From Symbiodinium natans (Eukaryota > Sar > Dinophyceae > Suessiales > Symbiodiniaceae), in the NCBI GenBank assembly GCA_905221605.1, contig CAJNDS010002379.1:286001-350000 (forward strand): DNA of 64,000 bases. Reading direction: 5' to 3'. Each line of letters begins with the position of its first letter. The first letter of the stretch is position 1. The notes under the pieces were generated by a model, which was not told the DNA's origin, made no database searches, and saw only the letters and a program-made list of their open reading frames with translations. Shown in pieces: positions 29,352 through 40,640 of this stretch. A program made the translations under genes and the position numbers.

Positions 29352-29453
29352 TATGCTTCGAGCCCCGGGCCAACTTCTGCTGCGAGGTGGAGGTACGATC
29401 CGCCGTGCTTGTCCTGGCAGGGGCGACCCCTGACTTCAAGGCTCCTGGGTTGC
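29352..29453 (-). CDS. Ankyrin-repeat-like exon
   Basis: Minus frame contains CQDKHGGSYLHLAAEVG, matching the ankyrin core (D..G.T.LHLAA..G). The plus strand is also open, but the motif favours minus. A TTTAGGG array (29455-29530) abuts it. Confidence 0.5.
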
Positions 29454-30187
29454 TAGGGTTTAGGGTTTAGGGTTTAGGGTTTAGGGTTTAGGGTTTAGGG
29501 TTTAGGGTTTAGGGTTTAGGGTTTAGGGTTCTTGAAAGTTCCTGGGGAGTTGTTAGTCAAGTTGAAAATAGCCTATCGACACCTACAACCTGCAACTAAG
29601 GTACATACTGTACAATCCTAAACCTACTTGTGAACAACCCCAAAATCTTACACCCTTTATCCCAAACCCTAAACACTACACCCTTGACACTTTAAGTCTC
29701 GCAACCAAGAGCTAAGTCCAACCAGGGTCCCCTACGTGCTAAACTAACATTAGGGTTTAGGGTTTAGGGTTTAGAGTTTAGGGTTTAGGGTTTAGGGTTT
29801 AGGGTTTAGGGCACCCTGCCACACCCTTAAGCACTGTAAACCCTAAGCCCCAAAAGCCTGACCCTCACACACCCCGAGCCCTAAGGGTTAGGGTTTAGAC
29901 TTATGGGGCTTATTGACGTCAATCCTCTGAAACGTCGAGGATTTAGGGTTGAAGTTCCCTAGGGTGCAGGATAATGGGCTTCAGAGCCTAAGGCTTCTGA
30001 GGGAAAATCCTAAATCCTAAACCCTAAACCCTAAACCCTAAACCCTAAAAGTCCTAAACCCTAAAAGCCCTTCGCCCCAAACCCTAAACCCTAAACCCTA
30101 AAAGCCCTAAACCCTAAAAACCCTAAACCCTAAACCCTAAACCCTAAACCCTAAACCCTAAACCCTAAACCCTAAACCCTAAACCCT

Positions 30188-33100
30188 TCAGAGGATCTCC
30201 TTGAACTTGTCAATCTTCTTCTCCATGAGCTGCACGTACTGCTTGGGCCAGGCCTGCACCAGCGCCCCAAACCTAGGGTTTAGGGTTTAGGGTTTAGGGT
30301 TTGGGGTTTAGGGTTTAGGGTTCGGGGTTTGGGGTTTAGGGTTTAGGGTTTAGGGTTTGGGGTTTGGGGTTTGGGGTTTAGGGTTTGGGTGTTAGTGTGG
30401 GTTCATAGGGCTTATAGGGTGTATAGTACAAAAGATTTACAGGGTTTATCATGCCCTGTTCAGGGATTCAGGGTTTCAAGGGTGTATGGGGTTTACAGTG
30501 TTGATGGGCTTTGTAGGGTTGTATAGTCTGTAGTGTTGTCGGGGTTGGGTTTGGGGAGGCCCGCCTGCGCCAGCATGTCGAGCATCTGAGCCTGTGGAGC
30601 TGCAAACCCTCAACCCCAAACCCCCGAACCCTACACCCCAAACACCCGCAACCCTGAACCCTCAACCCTAAACCCCAAACCCCAAAGCCTAAACTTCAAA
30701 AGCCTCAACCCCAACAAAACCCCAAACCCCCAAACACTGAATGCCAAACCCCAAACCCTAAAAACGGAGAGTCGCCCCTGTGTGTTAAAGGATTTGGGGT
30801 TTAGGCTTTAGGGTTGGGGGTTTCTGGTAGCAGTGCACCCAATCACGCTTTGCGCCCTGTTTGTTCCAAAGGTACAACCTTCTAGGCCTTAGGTTGAACG
30901 CCCTGAATAGATAGCCCTAAACCGCAAACGCCTAAACCCAAGCCCTAAACCCTAAAACGCGAAAACACTCAACCCCCTAATCCCCCAAGCCTTGAACCCC
31001 TAAACCCTACACCCCCCAACAGTCCTAAGCTTCAGAGCCCTGAAGCCTTAAACCCCGAACCCCAGAAAGGGTTTGGGGTTTTGGGTTTTTGGGGTTTGGG
31101 GTTTAGGGTTTAGGGTTTAGGGTTTAGGGTTTAGGGCTTAGGGTTTAGGGTTTGGGGCCCTGGGGCCCAAACCCACCAGTCGTCGCGAAGGAGAGACTCG
31201 TAGCTCACCTTGTGGCGGTGATGGGCGCCGAGTAGGGTTTAGGGTTTAGGGTTTAGGGTTTAGGGTTTAGGGTTTAGGGTTTAGGGTTTAGGGTTTAGGG
31301 TTTAGGGTTTAGGGTTTAGGGTTTAGGGTTATGGTTTAGGGTTTTGGGTTTAGGGTTTAGGGTTTAGGGTTTAGGGTTTAGGGTTTAGGGTTTAGGGTTT
31401 AGGGTTTAGGGTTTAGGGTTTAGGGTTTAGGGTTTAGGGTTTAGACCTGCCAGGTTGAGGGTTTAGAGTTTATACTTACCTGTAGTGCTTAGGGTTTAGG
31501 ATTTAAGATTTGGGTTTAGGGGTTTAGGGCTTAGGATTTGGGTTTAGGGCCTAGGTTTCGGGTCTAGGTGACAAGGGTCAGGGCAAAGCTGGGCGCTTCA
31601 AACGAAGCCGCAAACTTCTCGCAAGCCCTTGAATGTGCTTGGGGAGTTGCCTCTCAATTAGGGTTTAGAGTTTAGGGTTTAGGGTTTAGGGTTTAGGGTT
31701 TAGGGTTAGGGTTTAGGGTCACCACCATACTTCATGATAGTGTTAGAGCTTGCGGATGAGGGCTTCATGTAGCACACCCGCCAGCAGCTCAACAGTTGGT
31801 CGACAAAACGCTGGCTGTGGCAGAAAGACCCAGCGCCTGCAACTGTGTCCGCCTGACTCTGGGCCAGCTCCTCCTCCAGAAGCGTGGTGTGCTGTCTGAG
31901 GTCCTTGCCGGCCTGCACCACCCTCCGCAGCCGTGCCTGGTACGTTGTTGTGAATTATCGGACTCACTAGGCGCATCACCTAAGGACTTGGGTGATGCGC
32001 GAAGTGGGATGTGGAGAAGTTTAGGAGCCAGAGGGTTTAGGGTTTTGGGTCTAGGCCAACCAACGCTCGCCAACACGTCTACCCTGGAGTTTGCGCACGC
32101 GCTTCCTGATTGGTTTAGGGCTTAGGGCTTAGGGCTTAGGGCTCAGGGCTTAGGGGTTAGGGTTTAGGGTTTGGGGTTTAGGGTTCCTCAAGATTGGCCT
32201 TGTAGCGCCAAAACGCGAAGACAGCACAGACCTGCTCCGCATGCTGTCAGATTGGCTGGAACAAGACCAAATTTGATCCCTCTGCTGTTGCTGAAGGGGG
32301 TTTAGGGTCTGGGGTTTAGGGTTAAGGGTTCAGGGTTTGGGGCCTTTGTCTGATCACTTGCTGGTGCTTAAGGGGGCGGTGGAGGCGTTTAGTTCAGGGC
32401 CCAGCAACCTTTCAAATATCCACCCAAACTCATCCCCCTCCCCAACATCGGTATCAGAAACGGCAAAGCAGGGCGACCACAGCCCCGCGAGCCCAAACCC
32501 TAACCCCTAAACCCGAAACCCTAGACCCTAGACTCTAAACCCTAAACCCTAACTAAGCCCTAAACCCTAAACCCTAAACCCTAAACCCTAAACTCTGTAC
32601 CCTAAACCCAAAATCCTACACCCTAAGCCCTAAACCCTAAACCCTACGGCGCTCTTCCCGATGGACCTGGTCCAGTAGCTGGTCGCTATCGTCCCCTTTG
32701 CTGATGGCACCTCGGCTTCAGGTCTCCATTAGGGTTTAGGGTTTAGGGGTAGGGGTTTAGGGTTTAGGGTTTAGGGCTTAGGGCTTGGGGCTTGGGGCTT
32801 GGGGTTTGGGGTTTAGCGCTCAAACTACCCGGCTAAGCCCCTCATGGGCGGCAACCCCTAAACCCGCAACCCAAACATACACCCCCTTGAGCCCACCCTA
32901 AACCGAAACTCCAAACCGACACCCCCACCTTCACATGCTGCAGACCGACACCCCACCCCTCTGCCCAAGCGTAGTATTTCAGTGAATTGGACAGGTGCCT
33001 CAGTAATTCTCTTGTCACACACTGCATGCATGCCCAGGCGCACGCGGAGAAGTAGTCCTGAAAGCCCTTGATCATGAAGCGGATCATGGTCCTGTGAGGG

Positions 33101-33630
33101 GGCGCAGCTTGGGAGGACGGGCTATTGCTTGATGTTCAGGGTTCAGGGTTCAGGCTGTAGTGTTTGGGGTTTAGGGTTACAGGGTTTAGGGTTTAGGGTT
33201 TAGGGTTTAGGGTTTAGGGTTTAGGGTTTAGGGTTCAGGGTTCAGGGTTTAGGGTTTAGGCCTCTTTTCGTGGGGCAAGCAAGGTGTTGAACGCCATGCC
33301 TCTCACCGGCACACTTGAAAGGTGTCTTCGTGGTTTTGGCACCTAAACCCTAAACCCTAAACCCTAAACCCTAAACCCTAAACCCTAAACCCTAAACCCT
33401 AAAACCTTAACACCCTAAACTTTAAACCCTAAACCCTAAACCCTAAACCCTAAACCCTAAACCCTAAACCCTAAACCCTAAACCCTAAACCCTAAACCCT
33501 ACCCTAAACCCTGGCGTCGGGCCAACGATGTGGTGTGATGGAGGAGTCCTGGCTTGAGAGGCCGCAAGCCCTGAGATTCAAATTTCACCCAGTTTGCGCG
33601 TGTCTTAGTTTGTGCAGAGTTCCAGAAACA
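30188..33630 (-). CDS. Long split gene, at least 11-13 exons, unknown function
   Basis: Candidate exons in order: 33630-33517 (TRANWVKFESQGLRPLK), 33340-33270, 33091-32929 (FMIKGFQDYFSACAWACMQC), 32728-32648 (SAKGDDSDQLLDQVHRE), 32491-32358 (GEGDEFGWIFERLLGPEL), 32294-32184, 32113-32054 (RKRVRKLQGRRVGER), 31936-31726 (LRQHTTLLEEELAQSQAD; FVDQLLSCWRVCYMK), 31658-31581 (HIQGLARSLRLRLK), 31234-31158 (YESLLRDDWWVW), 30904-30818 (RPRRLYLWNKQGAK), 30606-30541 (QMLDMLAQAGLPKP), 30268-30188 (QYVQLMEKKIDKFKEIL, then TGA). The gaps are nearly all telomeric tracts. Basic and helical in character; no known family. More than one gene may be present. Confidence 0.55.
31234..31443 (+). repeat. TTTAGGG array inside the 30188-33630 gene
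   Basis: About 29 units with one variant near the middle (TTATGG). It fills the gap between the exons ending at 31581 and beginning at 31234. Confidence 0.95.
33341..33513 (-). repeat. CCCTAAA array
   Basis: About 24 units with one short interruption near 33405-33425. It lies between two minus-strand exon candidates (33517-33630 and 33270-33340). Confidence 0.95.
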
Positions 33631-33866
33631 TACCCTGAACTCTAAGCCCTAAAACCCTAAAACCCTAACACCCTAAAACCCTAAAACCCAAAAACTCAAA
33701 AGCCCCAAGACCCTAAAACCCTTAAACCCGAAAACCCTAAAACCCTAAACCCTAAACCCTAATTAATCCCTCTCAGAAACAAAAACCTGCCACCCAGGGT
33801 TCAGGGTTTATAGGGTTAAATGCCCTAAAAACACATGTAGAATTCCCCCACAGAGCCCTAATCTAA

Positions 33867-34495
33867 ACTGGAAAACTTGATCTAGCATGGTTTACTCCTG
33901 ATGGAACAGGGTACCCAGCAAACGTGGCCATACTTTTGGGCCTCATGTTTGTTGACCTCATAAGAGGTCTTTCAAAGGCTTTAACCAGAAACCCGCAGTG
34001 TATTGGTAGCCCGGGAACCATATTGTACCAAGGGTACCCTTTTTTTGTGGTTGGCTACTTTATAAGGGATAAGTTACCCTAAACCCTAAACCCTAAACCC
34101 TAAACCCTAAACCCTAAACTTCAAACTTCCCTAAACCCTAAACCCTAAACCCTAAACCCTAAACCCTAAACCCTAAACCCTAAACCCTAAACCCTAAACC
34201 CTAAACCTTGAACCCAAGACAGGGTCAAAGGGCACCACTGGGCTACCAAGTCTCCGGGTCCTGTTCCCCTCGCGATGCATTCGGAGCCTGGGAGGTGGTG
34301 TTAGGGTTTAGGGTTTAGGGTTTAGGGTTTAGGGTTTAGGGTTTAGGGTTCAGGGTTCAGGGTTCAGGGTTCAGGGTTTAGGGTTTAGGGTTTAGGGTTT
34401 AGGGCTTCGGGTTTAGGGTTTAGGGCTTAGAGTTGTATGATTTCTTTTCTGGGGCTTTCGAGAGTCTTTTGCAGGATATGTTTAAAGGACCAACT
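33867..34495 (+). CDS. Three exons of a membrane protein, one junction across a family A element
   Basis: Exon 33867-34005 contains WFTPDGTGYPANVAILLGLM and VDLIRGLSKALTRNPQC, with a hydrophobic helix. Exon 34251-34305 contains GSCSPRDAFGAWEVV; GT-AG removal of 34006-34250 keeps the frame (QCI|VSGS). Exon 34430-34495 contains YDFFSGAFESLLQDMF and a TAG. The helix followed by LTRN faintly recalls ABCC-type transporter membrane domains, but this is not established. Confidence 0.55.
34006..34250 (+). mobile_element. Family A TIR element intron expanded by CCCTAAA, opposite orientation
   Basis: TATTG|GTAGCCCGGG...GGGCTACCAAG|TCTCC. The conserved GTTGGCTACTTTATAAGGG interior is present, then CCCTAAA units at 34077-34205 interrupted by CTTCAAACTTCC. 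It is spliced in the same sense as its interior, whereas 16133-16232 is spliced antisense. The element therefore works as an intron in both directions. Confidence 0.85.
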
Positions 34496-34937
34496 TAGCC
34501 TAGCCAAGCGCGCAATCCCCTAAAGACCCCAAACGTTCAACCCTAGACCATACAACCCAGAATCCAGAACCCTAAACCCTCAGAACCAAACCCCTAGACC
34601 CTAAACCCCTAACCCCAACCCTCATCTGGCTCTGCAAACCCTCTCAAGAAGCCCTCCAGACACCGACTCCATGAAACCCCCTCGTAACCCCTAGGACCTC
34701 GCAACCCCCACACAGTGAAGCCCCCTTAGGACCGCTGAGCCCCTCCTGAGCCCTCAACCCGAAGCCCTCAACCCTGCAACCCTAAACCCCAAACCCCAAA
34801 CCCCAAACCCTGAACCCTGAACCCTGAACCCTAAACCCTAAACCCTAAACCCTAAACCCTAAACCCTAAACCCTAAACCCTAAACCCTAAACCCTACACC
34901 CCTGAAAAAGGATGGTTCAGCTGGGAGACAGCATGGC

Positions 34938-35880
34938 CCGGCCCAGGTCGACGGAGGCCCGGAGGTTCTTGGTCCAGCCTTTGTGGGCTCTTTTGGGGTT
35001 TGGGGTTTAGGGTTTAGGGCTAGGGTTTAGGGTTCTTGGTCCAGCCTTTGTGGGCTCTTTTGGGGTTTGGGGTTTGGGGTATAGGGTTTAAGGTTTGGGG
35101 TTTAGGGTTAGGGTGTAGGGTTTAGGGTTTAGGGTTTAGGGCTTAGGGTTTAGGGTTTAGGGTTAGGGTTTAGGGTTTAGGGTTTAGGGTTTAGGGTTTA
35201 GGGTTTAGGGTTTAGGGTTTAGGGTTTAGGGTTTAGGGTTTAGGGTTTAGGGTTTAGGGTTTAGGGTTTAGGGTTTAGGGTTTAGGTTTAAGGGTTTAGG
35301 GTTTAGGGTTTAGGGTTTAGGGTTTAGGGTTTAGGGTTTAGGGTTTAGGGTTTAGGGTTTAGGGTTTAGGGTTTAGGGTTTAGGGTTTAGGGTTTAGGGT
35401 TTAGGGTTTAGGGTTTAGGGTTAGGTTTAGGGTTTAGGGTTTAGGGTTTAGGGTTTAGGGTTTAGGGTTTAGGGTTTAGGGTTTAGGGTTTAGGGTTAGG
35501 GTTTATAGGGTTTATAGGGTTTAGAGTCTATAGGGTCCAGGGTTCAGGGTTTAGGGTTTGGGGTTTAGGGCCTAGAGGGTTTAGTGATCGGTAGAGAAAA
35601 GGGTAATTAAAGAAAAGGGTACCACCGGGCTACCCAGATTACTTACTTAACCAATTTCAGCAGTGTGGAGTTTTTCAGCGACCGTCGGAGCGTCGGCTTG
35701 CGTGACCCAAGCGGCTCCCTCCATCATTTGCTCACTGTGAGCCGTGGAGAGGTCGCAACCAAGCACATGATGCAGGCACCTGAGACCACTTTCGGAGGTG
35801 TCGGACAAGACCCCAAACGCCGGCTTCGGATAGCGTCTGAGGTCCGATCTCAGATTCCTCACACCAACTCAAGAAGAATG
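34938..35880 (-). CDS. Two exons separated by the longest TTTAGGG array
   Basis: 35880-35647 contains DTSESGLRCLHHVLGCDL and EGAAWVTQADAPTVAEKL, ending at a GTTAAGT-like donor. 34993-34938 contains KRAHKGWTKNLRASVDLGR and a stop soon after. The first bases of the second exon are duplicated at 35031-35060. A plus frame across 35665-35925 is also open. Function unknown. Confidence 0.45.
34964..35075. repeat. 45-bp direct repeat around a short telomeric tract
   Basis: 34964-35008 and 35031-35075 are copies of one sequence beginning GGTTCTTGGTCCAGCC. The left copy is coding (KRAHKGWTKN on the minus strand). TTTAGGG units fill the gap. Confidence 0.9.
35076..35580 (+). repeat. Longest TTTAGGG array in the window
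   Basis: About 65-70 units with rare phase slips (GGGTTAGGG, TTTAAGGG) and a worn right edge of TTTATAGGG units. The clean middle (about 35165-35510) indicates recent expansion. Confidence 0.95.
35590..35634. mobile_element. Family A right-half remnant
   Basis: AAAAGGGTACCACCGGGCTACCCAG matches the right end of family A. The left half is missing, its place taken by the 0.5-kb TTTAGGG array, which suggests array expansion from inside an element. Confidence 0.6.
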
Positions 35881-36149
35881 CCAGGCTTCCGGCATGCTTC
35901 AGAATGGTGCCGGGTTGGGGAGTAGAAGGATAGGGTTTCGGGGTTTAGGGTTTAGGGTTTGGGGTTTAGGGTTTAGGATTTAGGGTTTGTGGCTACAGGG
36001 GGGTTAGGGTTGAGGATTTCCAGCGATCAGAGAAGGCTAGGCTTGGGGGAGGGGAGCTGATGGGGTTTAGGGTTTAGGGGTTTGGCCATAGCAAAGAGTC
36101 TACAGAATGCAAGCCGTCATGAGGTTGGAGGGTTAAGGATTGTGGTTAA

Positions 36150-36282
36150 ATTCAAGGATCAGGGGGCTTCGCAAGTGGGGCTATAAGTAGGGTAACTATA
36201 CTTATCATTTTATAATTGCTTACAACCTTTATTAAGGTACGTATATACCTACCTACTAAGTGCCCTGATCCTCCAAGAAGGT
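36150..36282. mobile_element. Family N TIR element
   Basis: AAGGATCAGGGGGCTT...AAGTGCCCTGATCCTCC. It shares ATAAGTAGGGTAACTATACTT with 51928-52190. It abuts a minus exon ending FLE, with a GA-type donor (TTG|GAGGATC). Confidence 0.75.
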
Positions 36283-36675
36283 ACCTATCGCCATTGCCTC
36301 CATTCCATGGTTTTGCAAAGATGTGCTGTTGCGGGTGAAGTAGCCGCCCTGAATGAACGTCCCTGCCTGGGGTGCAGTACACGTACATATCTCATATCTT
36401 ATCCCCCTTAACTAGACCCAGGAGTAACCTAGGAATAGAAAGTTCACCCTTTTTGGTTTTAAGGGGATGATACGGGAACCCCCACCCTAAAAAAGGAAAT
36501 GAGGGCCGACTCCGGGTCCTAGTAGCCCTAAACCTTAAAGCATAAACGCTAAACTCCTAGAAATCTTTTGAACCATAAAACTACCGCGGTTTCCAGGGCG
36601 CCAGACAGGTCTTCATGTTAATGGCCAGCTCCTGCGTGCCCCAGTAGGCGGAGTCTGGAATCTTGTTAGGTTGAA
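36283..36675 (-). CDS. Two exons around a family E element
   Basis: 36675-36590 contains DSAYWGTQELAINMKTC; 36385-36283 contains APQAGTFIQGGYF and GMEAMAIGTFL. The family E element (36412-36522) and short worn sequence lie between. Both frames look like an extracellular or enzyme core but are not recognised. Confidence 0.5.
36412..36522. mobile_element. Family E TIR element
   Basis: CTAGACCCAGGAGTAACC...GACTCCGGGTCCTAG, with AATAGAAAG and CCCTTTTTGGTTTT inside. Copies at 43673-43789 and 59215-59327, and a truncated one at 41515-41551. Confidence 0.85.
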
Positions 36676-36839
36676 GGGCTTAGGGTTTAGGGTTTCGGAT
36701 TTCGGGTTTCGGGTTTAGTGTTCAGGGGCTTTCCGGCTGAGTTGGGGGCTTTAGGGCTACACAACCGTTGAGGGCTTGGGGCTACAAGGGGTTTAGGGCT
36801 TTTGGGCTTACAGGGTTAGGTCCTCGTTGGGATTAGGTT

Positions 36840-37800
36840 GTTTTTCAATCTAGGGTGCACGGTTTAGGGGGATATTCCCCATTTGAAATGCTCCCTAAAA
36901 CTAAGATCGTGTAACGACCGCTAGAATCAAGTACAACTACCAGCAACCCATCTGGTCCGAGTCTAAACCGTACACCCAAGACGCACGCCCAACAGCATTA
37001 AGCCCTAAGCCCATGGCAGTAACTCTAGGTAGACCCGAACTGAGGAATTGGGGCATGAGGGGCCCACAAGACCTTCAAACACTAGCGTAGGGTTTAGGGT
37101 TTAAGGTTTAAGGGTTAAGGCCTAGGATTTCTGAGAGTTTAGGGTTTAGGGTGTAAGGCTTAAGGCTGAGAATTTAAAGGCTCAGGACTTACAAGGGTTT
37201 AGGGCTTGGGGTTGCTTAAGAGCAGTTTCAGGGTTGATTATGGGTTGTTTACGGCTTTGATCTTCGAGGGTGTTGAAGGGTTTTAGGTTTCGGGCCTCGG
37301 GGTTATCTGTTTTGTTGCTGCTTTTGCTTGATGGTTCAAAGGGCGTTTCGGCTTCTTGAAGTGTTTAGGGCTTGTAAATATGCTTCAGGGTTTTGGAGTT
37401 TAAGGGTCCCTAAACCCTAAACCCTATTAAGGGTGCTTATTGTTTTTCTAGGGCATTAAGGGCTTTTAGGGTTTTTAAGGTGTTGTGGGCTTTAGGGGTA
37501 AGCCCTGAAGAAGGCATGATCTGAATTTCTGGGACATTAAAGAAGCCCAAGAAAGGATTCATTAAAGCGGCAGGGTTGCTATCAAGGCTTTGGGGTTGAG
37601 GGCGTTTAGGGTTTCGGGTCTCGGGTTTAGGGGTCAGGGCATATGAATCCCTAAACTCTACTTTTGTTCTCCAAGAGGTCTACCCAGTCGAGGGACCTCC
37701 ACAGGACCTCCCCAAAAAACAGCCTGTCTTAGCCGGAGAGCGTGGATCCTTAGAGATTCCATACACCCTAGAATCCTAGAATCCTAGAAATCCTAGAACC
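36840..37800. other. Gene-poor stretch with one inverted pair
   Basis: GGGTGCACGGTTTAG (near 36856) pairs with CTAAACCGTACACCC (near 36962), a possible TIR element of about 125 bp. The rest is worn TTTAGGG-like sequence (37080-37630) and unique spacers without a convincing exon. Confidence 0.5.
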
Positions 37801-37874
37801 GTCAACCCTAAACCCTAAACCCTAAACCCTAAACCCTAAACCCTAAACCCTAAACCCTAAACCCTAAACCCCAC

Positions 37875-38100
37875 TGAAATCCCAAAAAAGGGCTCGGTCA
37901 GCCCGGTCCTTCTCGAAGGCTTCGCACTCGATCTGCGTGTCACGCTTCGCCTTGTGGGACGTCCCAGGAAATGTTCCGAACTTCAGGGTTTGTAGCGCGA
38001 AAATGTTCGGCCCCCCCCCCCACCCCCACCCCCACCCCCACCCCCCCCACCCCCCCCGCCACCCCACACATTCCGAACTGCTTTAGGTTTTTCTGAAGAT
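37875..38100 (-). CDS. Candidate exons around a G/C-rich tract
   Basis: 38012-37875 contains FALQTLKFGTFPGTSHK and IECEAFEKDRADRALFW, clearly protein-like. 38100-38063 contains YLQKNLKQFGM. Between them is a CCCCCACCCC-type tract (38010-38058) that is probably intronic. Unrecognised. Confidence 0.5.
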
Positions 38101-38544
38101 ATCTTGGGGGTAGCCCTTAACCCCAAAACCCTAAACTCCAAACACTACATGGCGGACCGGCCGTTGCCGCGAGATGCTTCTGCAAGGACTGAGGGGGGGG
38201 GGATCTCCATGCATCTACCCTTCAACCCCAACCTCCTTAAACTCCCTAATCGCAATACCTAAGCCCTAAGGTTTAGGGTTTAGGGTTTAGGGTTTAGGGT
38301 TTAGGGTTTAGGGTTTAGGGTTTAGGGTTTAGGGTTGAGGGTCAACTCCTAAAACTGCCTGAACTCCCTAAGCCCTAAACTCCCTAAGCCCTAAACTCCC
38401 TAACCTCCCTAAACTCCCTAAACCCTAACCTCCCCAATGCCTAAATCCTATAAAACCCTGAGCCCTTCCTGCGGGATCGGCGGACTGAGCAAGTAGCAGG
38501 AATAGTTTAGGCTTTAGGGTTTAGGGTTCAGGGTTCAGGGTTCT

Positions 38545-39130
38545 CAAGTGAGAGCCCAACTTTGGCATCGTATAGGGCACTTAGATCTCTACTGTTGCTC
38601 CTGCTTGCCATGTCACACGATCCTTCAAGAAACCCCTGAACCCTAAACCCTAAACCCTAAACCCTGAACCCTGAACCCTAAACCCTAAACCCTAAACCCT
38701 AAACCCTAAACCCTAAACCCTAAACCCTAAACCCTAAACCCTAAACCCTAAACCTTCGCTTAGGGTTTAGGGTTTAGGTGTGGGGCTTCCGGGCTTCCCC
38801 AACCTGACAGCTGTGCAGGCCACTGGGGGGGGGGGGTTTAGGGTTTAGGTAGGGTTTAGGGTTTAGGGTTTAGGGTTTAGGGTTTAGGGTTTAGGGTTTA
38901 GGGTTTAGGGTTTAGGTAGGGTTTAGGGGTTGGGGGTTTAGGTTTTCGGGGTACTTGCATGGTCTTAGGTACAGCAAAAACACAAAAACCCTAAACCTAA
39001 ACCCTAAACCCTAAACCCTAAACCCTAAACCCTAAACCCTTTGACAGCGCCGGACTTGGCAAGTGCCTGCATGTTCATCGCGGCGCGCTCCAACACGCGG
39101 GAGCAGTCCTCTGCAGCGTTCAAGGTTTAG
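38545..39130 (-). CDS. Two candidate exons separated by telomeric tracts
   Basis: 39128-39042 contains AEDCSRVLERAAMNMQALAK. 38637-38545 contains MASRSNSRDLSALYDAK. Tracts at 38640-38754 (CCCTAAA), 38838-38940 (TTTAGGG) and 38986-39040 (CCCTAAA) lie between. Unrecognised helical protein. Confidence 0.4.
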
Positions 39131-39139
39131 AATTTAGGG

Positions 39140-40020
39140 TTTAGGGTTTAGGGTGAGGGTTTATAACTTAGGGCTTAAGGGTTTAAGGTTTTGAATGGCC
39201 GCCTCACGAAGCGGCGAGAACGTCTGGATAGGGGTTTAGGGCTCAGGGCTTCAACGCTTCAGGGCTTCAACGCTTCAGGGCTTCAGCGTTGAGGTTCACG
39301 GGCTTAGGGCTTGTTTGAGGTTCCGGGGGGTAGGTCTCAGTTTCCCTACATCAAAGCCCCACCTTAATTTCCCACGAACCACCTTAAATCCCTAACCCAG
39401 ACCCTGAACCCTAAACTTAACCATAATCCCTGCACCCTACGCCAACCCCAAACTGAAAACCCAATCCCTAAACCCTAAACCCTAAACCCCAAACCCTAAA
39501 CCCTAAGCCCCAAACCCTAAACCCTGAACCCCAAGCCCCAAACAACTTTTTGCGTCACGAACATTCAACTAATCCCTCCACCCTTCCTTAGCCCATGTTG
39601 TGGAATGCCGGACCGATTCTGCGTCTCACCCTAAACCCCAAACCCCAAACCCTAAACCCTAAACCCTAAGCCCCAAACCCTAAACCCTATAAACCCTAAG
39701 CCCTATAAACCCTAAACCCCAAACCCCAAACCCTCAACCCTAAGCCCCACAATCTCTTTTCGGGCGCCATCGAGATTCTGCGCGATGAGCTGAATTGGGG
39801 TTTGAGGTTCCGGGGCCTTAGGGGCTTGAACCGGAAGAGTCATTGCCCCGAAACAGGAAATACTTGGGCCTTGAGAGTTTGGGTTTAGGGTTTAGTGTTT
39901 AGCGTTGAGGGTTTAGGGGTTTAGGGTTAGGGTTCAGGGTCGATGTATCAAAATCGCCCGGGCAGCAGGGATACGCCAGACTGAAGGTTGAACGCAGAAC
40001 CCGAAGAACAAACTCAGAGT
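39140..40020. other. Mostly telomeric stretch with weak islands
   Basis: CCCTAAA-type tracts at 39455-39545 and 39627-39750. Islands at 39196-39232 (IQTFSPLREAAIQ, minus) and 39757-39810 (IQLIAQNLDGARKEI, minus) could be small exons. A GGGCTTCAACGCTTCA tandem lies near 39245-39290. Confidence 0.35.
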
Positions 40021-40021
40021 G

Positions 40022-40110
40022 TAGCCCTAAGCCCTAAGCCCTAAGCCCTAAGCCCTAAGCCCTAAGCCCTAAGCCCTAAGCCCTAAACCCTAAACCCTAA
40101 ACCCTAAACC
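40022..40110 (-). repeat. CCCTAAG-variant tract
   Basis: Nine consecutive CCCTAAG heptamers then CCCTAAA. A pure run of one variant implies local unit amplification. Confidence 0.9.
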
Positions 40111-40125
40111 GACCCTGGACCCCCA

Positions 40126-40640
40126 AAGCCGCTTCGAGCACACGGCTCTTCTTCCACAAGCTGAGTTGAAGGACAGACCTCCACACTAAGCTGAAAAGTC
40201 ACAGCAAGGCCAACAACAAGAATCAGTAAGCTCCAAACGAAGGGTTTAGGATTTATCGGTTTAGGGTTTGTGGGTTTAGGGCTGAAGGTCTAATAGCCCT
40301 AAGCCCCTTACGCATATGGTCAGTTCTCAAAATTAGGGTCTCTCTTTTTGAGTACCCTAGAGATTAAGGGCCGCCTTATAGACGTAACCCCAAAAAGGAT
40401 GCCAATTTGAAGAAATGGCCATGTCCCTTGCCGCCCCCCCCCCCCCCCCCCCCCCCCCGGCCAACACCGAAGAAAATACACCCAGCCGCCATCCGTAAAA
40501 TGAATCCCTAATCCCTAAACCCTGTAAACCCTAAACCCGAAACCCTGAACCCTGAACCCCGAACCCTAAGCCTCCTCCCATGTGCTCTTGCGTCCTCCAA
40601 GAGCTCTTGGTTGATGTGGCGCTCGGCCTGCCACTCAACC
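40126..40640 (-). CDS. Candidate exons, one with a membrane helix
   Basis: 40640-40568 contains QAERHINQELLEDARAHG. 40248-40126 contains a hydrophobic run (SLLILVVGLAVTFQL) then EVCPSTQLVEEEP; its plus strand is also open (FEHTALLPQAELKD). Between lie a unique block and a C homopolymer. Unrecognised. Confidence 0.4.
40434..40457. repeat. C homopolymer
   Basis: About 24 consecutive C. Confidence 0.95.

Noticed and set aside
33534-33600. tRNA-like segment (GATTCAAATTTC resembling a B box)
   Set aside because: No acceptor stem or complete A box, and the minus strand reads as a convincing exon.
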